Source: a virus. From it: DNA of 39,869 bases. Below, in pieces: positions 37,268-39,869 of this stretch. A program made the position numbers and the translations under genes. The first letter of the stretch is position 1. Every line of letters begins with the position of its first letter. A model generated the notes under the pieces. The model saw only the letters and a program-made list of their open reading frames with translations, was not told the origin of the DNA and did not search any database. The DNA is taken from positions 1-39,869 of IMG/VR virus record IMGVR_UViG_3300047643_000032. The stretch is one strand, 5' to 3'.

Positions 37268-38452
37268 ATGATAAAGAATTTTGCTTTTAAATCGGGTATC
37301 CTTTTTTTCGTATTCTTATTGATTTTGGGATGCGCCAGCCTGCCAAGGCCGGACGAAATGAAGGCTCAGGTTGCCAACTATCAGCTGCCAAGACTTCCTA
37401 ACGAAGGGAAGGCCATTGTTTACGTTGTCAATCCATCAACTTTCGCCAAGCATGCATCCAAGAGCGGATACATGTTCGAAGTATATCTTGATAATAAAGA
37501 TTCACAATCGGAAGTTGGTGCCACGCTGGGCCAGCAGTATATATACTTTAGTATCACTCCAGGCGAACACAAGATAATGTCCAAAGCAGGTAACTGGGCG
37601 GAAATAAATGTGTCGGCAAAAGCAGGTGATATTATATTTATTCAGCAGGACCCATATATGGGATTCACAACTTTAAACATCAGACTCCTGAATCTTCAGG
37701 ATTATGAAGGTAAATATTATGTAAAGACTTTACCCCAGGGTAGAATCATCGGTAACAATCAGACCTACACAGCGACAGCATCTGCCGCTTCTCCTTCGTT
37801 TTCAGCGATTCCTTCCGGGAATCAAAATATACTTGGAATCACCGTGGGTCCAACAAGTAGTGTCAGGGGAGTTAGAGTAATAACGGTTGCATCAGGAAGT
37901 CCGTGTGAGAGCCTGTTAAAGCCTGGTGATACCATTTTTGCCCTTACTTTGATTGGCCAGGGCAACTCAATATTAGGAGGGGCAAGGGTAAACAATGATA
38001 ATTTTCAATTGGAGGTTTCAAAAATACAACCGGGCATGACAGTAAAATTGATGATCAGTTCAAGACCTGTTGTTGAAGTAAGTTGTACAATTCCGGAGGG
38101 GCAGTCTAATGCATCAATGGGCGGAGTTCAGCCCGCGAAAGCCGATACTTTCATAGGAACTGTCACAGGCGGTAATTTTGCCAAGGGGGTGGGTTTTTCC
38201 AATATCAACATTAAGCTTGAAATTACGGATGACAACGGAGTCAAAGATATTTTTTTCGTGAGGTCCGACTCTAAAGTTTTTGATGTTCGTGGTAATCAAA
38301 TAGATTATGAACGAGCTCATGAAACCAAAGACAGAAGAGTAACAATAGAATATTTCACAATAACAGATGCTACAGGTGGCGACCCATCTCGCAGTGACTT
38401 CGCTTTTGAGATAGGTAAGAAAGGCGTACGTGTGTTGCATCTTCTTAATTGA
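37268..38452 (+). CDS. Lipoprotein with DUF2846-like and PDZ-like regions
   Basis: 394 residues. A signal peptide ends in the lipobox ILGC with Cys 22, so the protein is a lipid-anchored envelope protein. Residues about 45-160 resemble DUF2846 (GKAIVYVVNPSTFAK, FEVYLDNKDSQ, YIYFSITPGEHKI, INVSAKAGDIIFIQQ). Residues about 185-285 look PDZ-like (LGITVGPTSSVRGVRV, SPCESLLKPGDTIFAL). The rest (about 295-394) is a beta-rich domain of unknown type. It stands alone behind a microsatellite-bearing region. Function unknown; a PDZ-like part suggests binding of a C-terminal peptide. Host gene. Confidence 0.75.
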   Translation: MIKNFAFKSGILFFVFLLILGCASLPRPDEMKAQVANYQLPRLPNEGKAIVYVVNPSTFAKHASKSGYMFEVYLDNKDSQSEVGATLGQQYIYFSITPGEHKIMSKAGNWAEINVSAKAGDIIFIQQDPYMGFTTLNIRLLNLQDYEGKYYVKTLPQGRIIGNNQTYTATASAASPSFSAIPSGNQNILGITVGPTSSVRGVRVITVASGSPCESLLKPGDTIFALTLIGQGNSILGGARVNNDNFQLEVSKIQPGMTVKLMISSRPVVEVSCTIPEGQSNASMGGVQPAKADTFIGTVTGGNFAKGVGFSNINIKLEITDDNGVKDIFFVRSDSKVFDVRGNQIDYERAHETKDRRVTIEYFTITDATGGDPSRSDFAFEIGKKGVRVLHLLN

Positions 38453-38639
38453 AAGGCAACAAATGGTTTGGGAATCGAATTTTTTATTTCCTTCTTCCTG
38501 AAGTCCTCAATTTTTAAATTAAGATTTTTATGTTATAAACAATAATCAGCAAAAAATCCTTCTTCATTAAAAATGTTATTCATTAATTTGCAGCATTGTA
38601 TTATTAGCAAGGATATATATAAACATGTTGGGTGAGAAA

Positions 38640-39302
38640 ATGATGAAAATCGCTTCAAAGATTTTAATGTTGGTTCTGCTGGCGCTTAGCTTTTCGTTGC
38701 CAATAGCAGACAGAGCATATGCGATGGCTCAGATTTCCCTTCAAAACAACAGTAATATATGGCTGGATCTGTATATTGATGACAACTTTGGTTGTGGGCC
38801 GGTAATGCCCAGCGGATTTTGCACATCCAGTGTCAAAGAGGGCATCCACAGGTTGGAAGCAAGAAAAGGCCAGAAGACTGTGGCGCATGAAGAGGATGTC
38901 CAAATTGGAGATGGCACTTCCCCGACTTGGACGCCGAACATTGAAGACTCCGCTCAGGATAAGACCTTGCTGATGGTGGGAAAGTGGAGAAGTGAAAAGG
39001 GGGATGTGTATTCACTCACAATAACGGCAGGTAAAATCAAAATAGATGGTGTTAAACATATTATCGTTACGAAGAAGGATCTAGCGCTCGAAGGCTTTAT
39101 CGAGTGGTCTGACTCCTCTTATAAGAATTGTGTCATCCCAGGCTATAGTGGACCTATCACCGGAACAGTTGCTGAAAATGGCACCTCCATAATGCTACAA
39201 TATGATTGGCCAAACTATCAACTCAGATTGAATGGGAACCAGTGCAGTGGCGTGTCTTTTTTGGGAAAAGAGCGCGTAGAATTTAAACTGGTAAAAGAGT
39301 AA
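38640..39302 (+). CDS. Secreted protein of unknown function
   Basis: 220 residues from ATG 38640, with GGTGAG 7 nt upstream; ATG at 38625 would add five residues and has AAGGA further off. A clear signal peptide (about 1-28, cut after RAYA) precedes a beta-rich region with ISLQNNSNIWLDLYIDDNFG and HRLEARKGQKTVAHEED, and a second part (about 100-220) with LLMVGKWRSEKGDVYSLTIT and FLGKERVEFKLV. The second part looks like a small lipocalin-like or similar beta barrel (GKW..EKG at its start), which is a guess. Host gene, on the same strand as the lipoprotein. Confidence 0.7.
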   Translation: MMKIASKILMLVLLALSFSLPIADRAYAMAQISLQNNSNIWLDLYIDDNFGCGPVMPSGFCTSSVKEGIHRLEARKGQKTVAHEEDVQIGDGTSPTWTPNIEDSAQDKTLLMVGKWRSEKGDVYSLTITAGKIKIDGVKHIIVTKKDLALEGFIEWSDSSYKNCVIPGYSGPITGTVAENGTSIMLQYDWPNYQLRLNGNQCSGVSFLGKERVEFKLVKE

Positions 39303-39324
39303 AATATCCTGGTGTGAATCCACT

Positions 39325-39869
39325 ATGAATCTTGTTAATGCAAATGCTGCCGTAAAAAATTCGGTTTCCGGTTGGGACTATTTTGATCGTTTATACTGCA
39401 TTTCTCTGAAAGAACGTGAAGATCGTCGCCAGTCAGCGCTCGAAGAATTTTCAAAAGTAGGGCTGGCTGATAGAGTTGAGTTCGAGATTGGCCAACGTCA
39501 TTCAAATAATATTGAGCAGGAGGTGTACGAATCCCACATGCTATGCCTGCGTAAAGGGTTGGAAGCAGGCGCGGAAAATATTGTTATTTTTGAAGACGAT
39601 GTAGAATTTGACTGCTTTGATCCAGAACGATTAAGAAATTGCACTGAATTTTTAAGACAACATCCAGAATGGAAAGTTTTACTCATCGGAGCTTTAATTC
39701 GCTCCAGCCGTAAAACTACTAATCCGTTCGTACAGAAAGTTCGTTATCAGAGTCTGACCCATGCTTACGCTTTAAATCGGCATTATGCGGAAACTTTAGC
39801 ATATGAACCCTGGCAGGGCATTGTTAACGACACTCTCTTTCGGCCGCTGACTGATGATGTCTATGCAAT
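39325..39869 (+). CDS. Family 25 glycosyltransferase, 3' end cut by window edge
   Basis: 181 codons are visible from ATG 39325; the gene runs off the right edge. The start has the GT25 (LPS biosynthesis) pattern: DYFDRLYCISLKEREDRRQ (about 18-36), HMLCLRKGLEAGAENIVIFEDDVEF with EDD at 90-92, and LLIGALIRSS, then THAYALNRHYAETLA. Such enzymes add galactose or similar sugars to lipooligosaccharide from UDP-sugars; EDD is the likely metal-binding motif. The start has no strong ribosome-binding site, and it lies 22 nt after the previous stop, so coupling is possible. Host gene. Confidence 0.85.
   Translation, partial: MNLVNANAAVKNSVSGWDYFDRLYCISLKEREDRRQSALEEFSKVGLADRVEFEIGQRHSNNIEQEVYESHMLCLRKGLEAGAENIVIFEDDVEFDCFDPERLRNCTEFLRQHPEWKVLLIGALIRSSRKTTNPFVQKVRYQSLTHAYALNRHYAETLAYEPWQGIVNDTLFRPLTDDVYA

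Overview
The window is almost entirely one Mu-like (transposable) prophage, running from the left edge to about position 35,481, followed by about 4.4 kb of what looks like host chromosome. The transposition and head genes are of the Mu type. The tail genes are not: there is no recognisable sheath or contractile baseplate, but a tube-like protein, an 818-residue tape measure and a large tail-tip protein, as in siphovirus-tailed transposable phages such as D3112/B3. The host looks like a Gram-negative bacterium, probably of the Deltaproteobacteria/Desulfobacterota (Syntrophus/Smithella-like). That guess rests on gene style and on small palindromic repeats of the kinds ATTGC..GCAATGAC, ATTCCCGC..GCGGGAATGAC and GTAGGG..CCCTAC, and it is an inference.

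Layout. (1) 1-1200, immunity: a cut-off secreted-protein gene and a CI-like repressor read leftward, then an operator array of ACTGCGAAA repeats, a good early promoter and a Ner-like gene reading rightward. (2) 1.5-11.5 kb, early operon: MuA-type DDE transposase, MuB-type ATPase, GemA/gp16, Gam, several DNA-binding or zinc-ribbon proteins, small membrane proteins, an HNH endonuclease and a Com-like zinc-finger protein, closed by a strong terminator. (3) 11.5-11.87 kb: a promoter, a structured leader and a second terminator, placed like the lambda 6S/late-leader region. (4) 11.87-13.6 kb, lysis: lambda-R-like endolysin, holin, TraR/DksA zinc finger and a membrane coiled-coil protein. (5) 13.6-22.2 kb, packaging and head: gp26-like, gp27 (DUF3486), gp28 terminase, a fused gp29 portal/gp30 F protein, a tail-completion protein, gpI protease with a nested scaffold, a decoration protein, major head gpT and a gp35-like protein. 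(6) 22.3-34.8 kb, tail: a LamG fibre with 26 copies of a 14-residue repeat, gp36, gp37, tail tube, frameshifted tail chaperones, tape measure and tip proteins. (7) 34.78-35.2 kb: a structured leader in front of an internally deleted DNA adenine methylase. (8) About 35.40-35.48 kb: 22-bp-spaced repeats that are probably transposase-binding sites of the right phage end. (9) Host: a PAS-GGDEF protein, a DUF2846/PDZ-like lipoprotein, a secreted protein and the start of a family 25 glycosyltransferase.

The most notable pattern is a set of twelve small palindromic elements in three families, spread through the compact phage genome. Seven of the eight copies in two families sit directly upstream of a Shine-Dalgarno sequence. 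Three elements lie in frame inside phage proteins (Gam, a small cysteine protein and TraR). Two supply the stop codon of the upstream gene. The second theme is a possible com-mom style circuit: a Com homologue in the early operon and, at the far right end, a methylase gene whose Shine-Dalgarno can be folded into a hairpin, although that methylase has lost its catalytic core.
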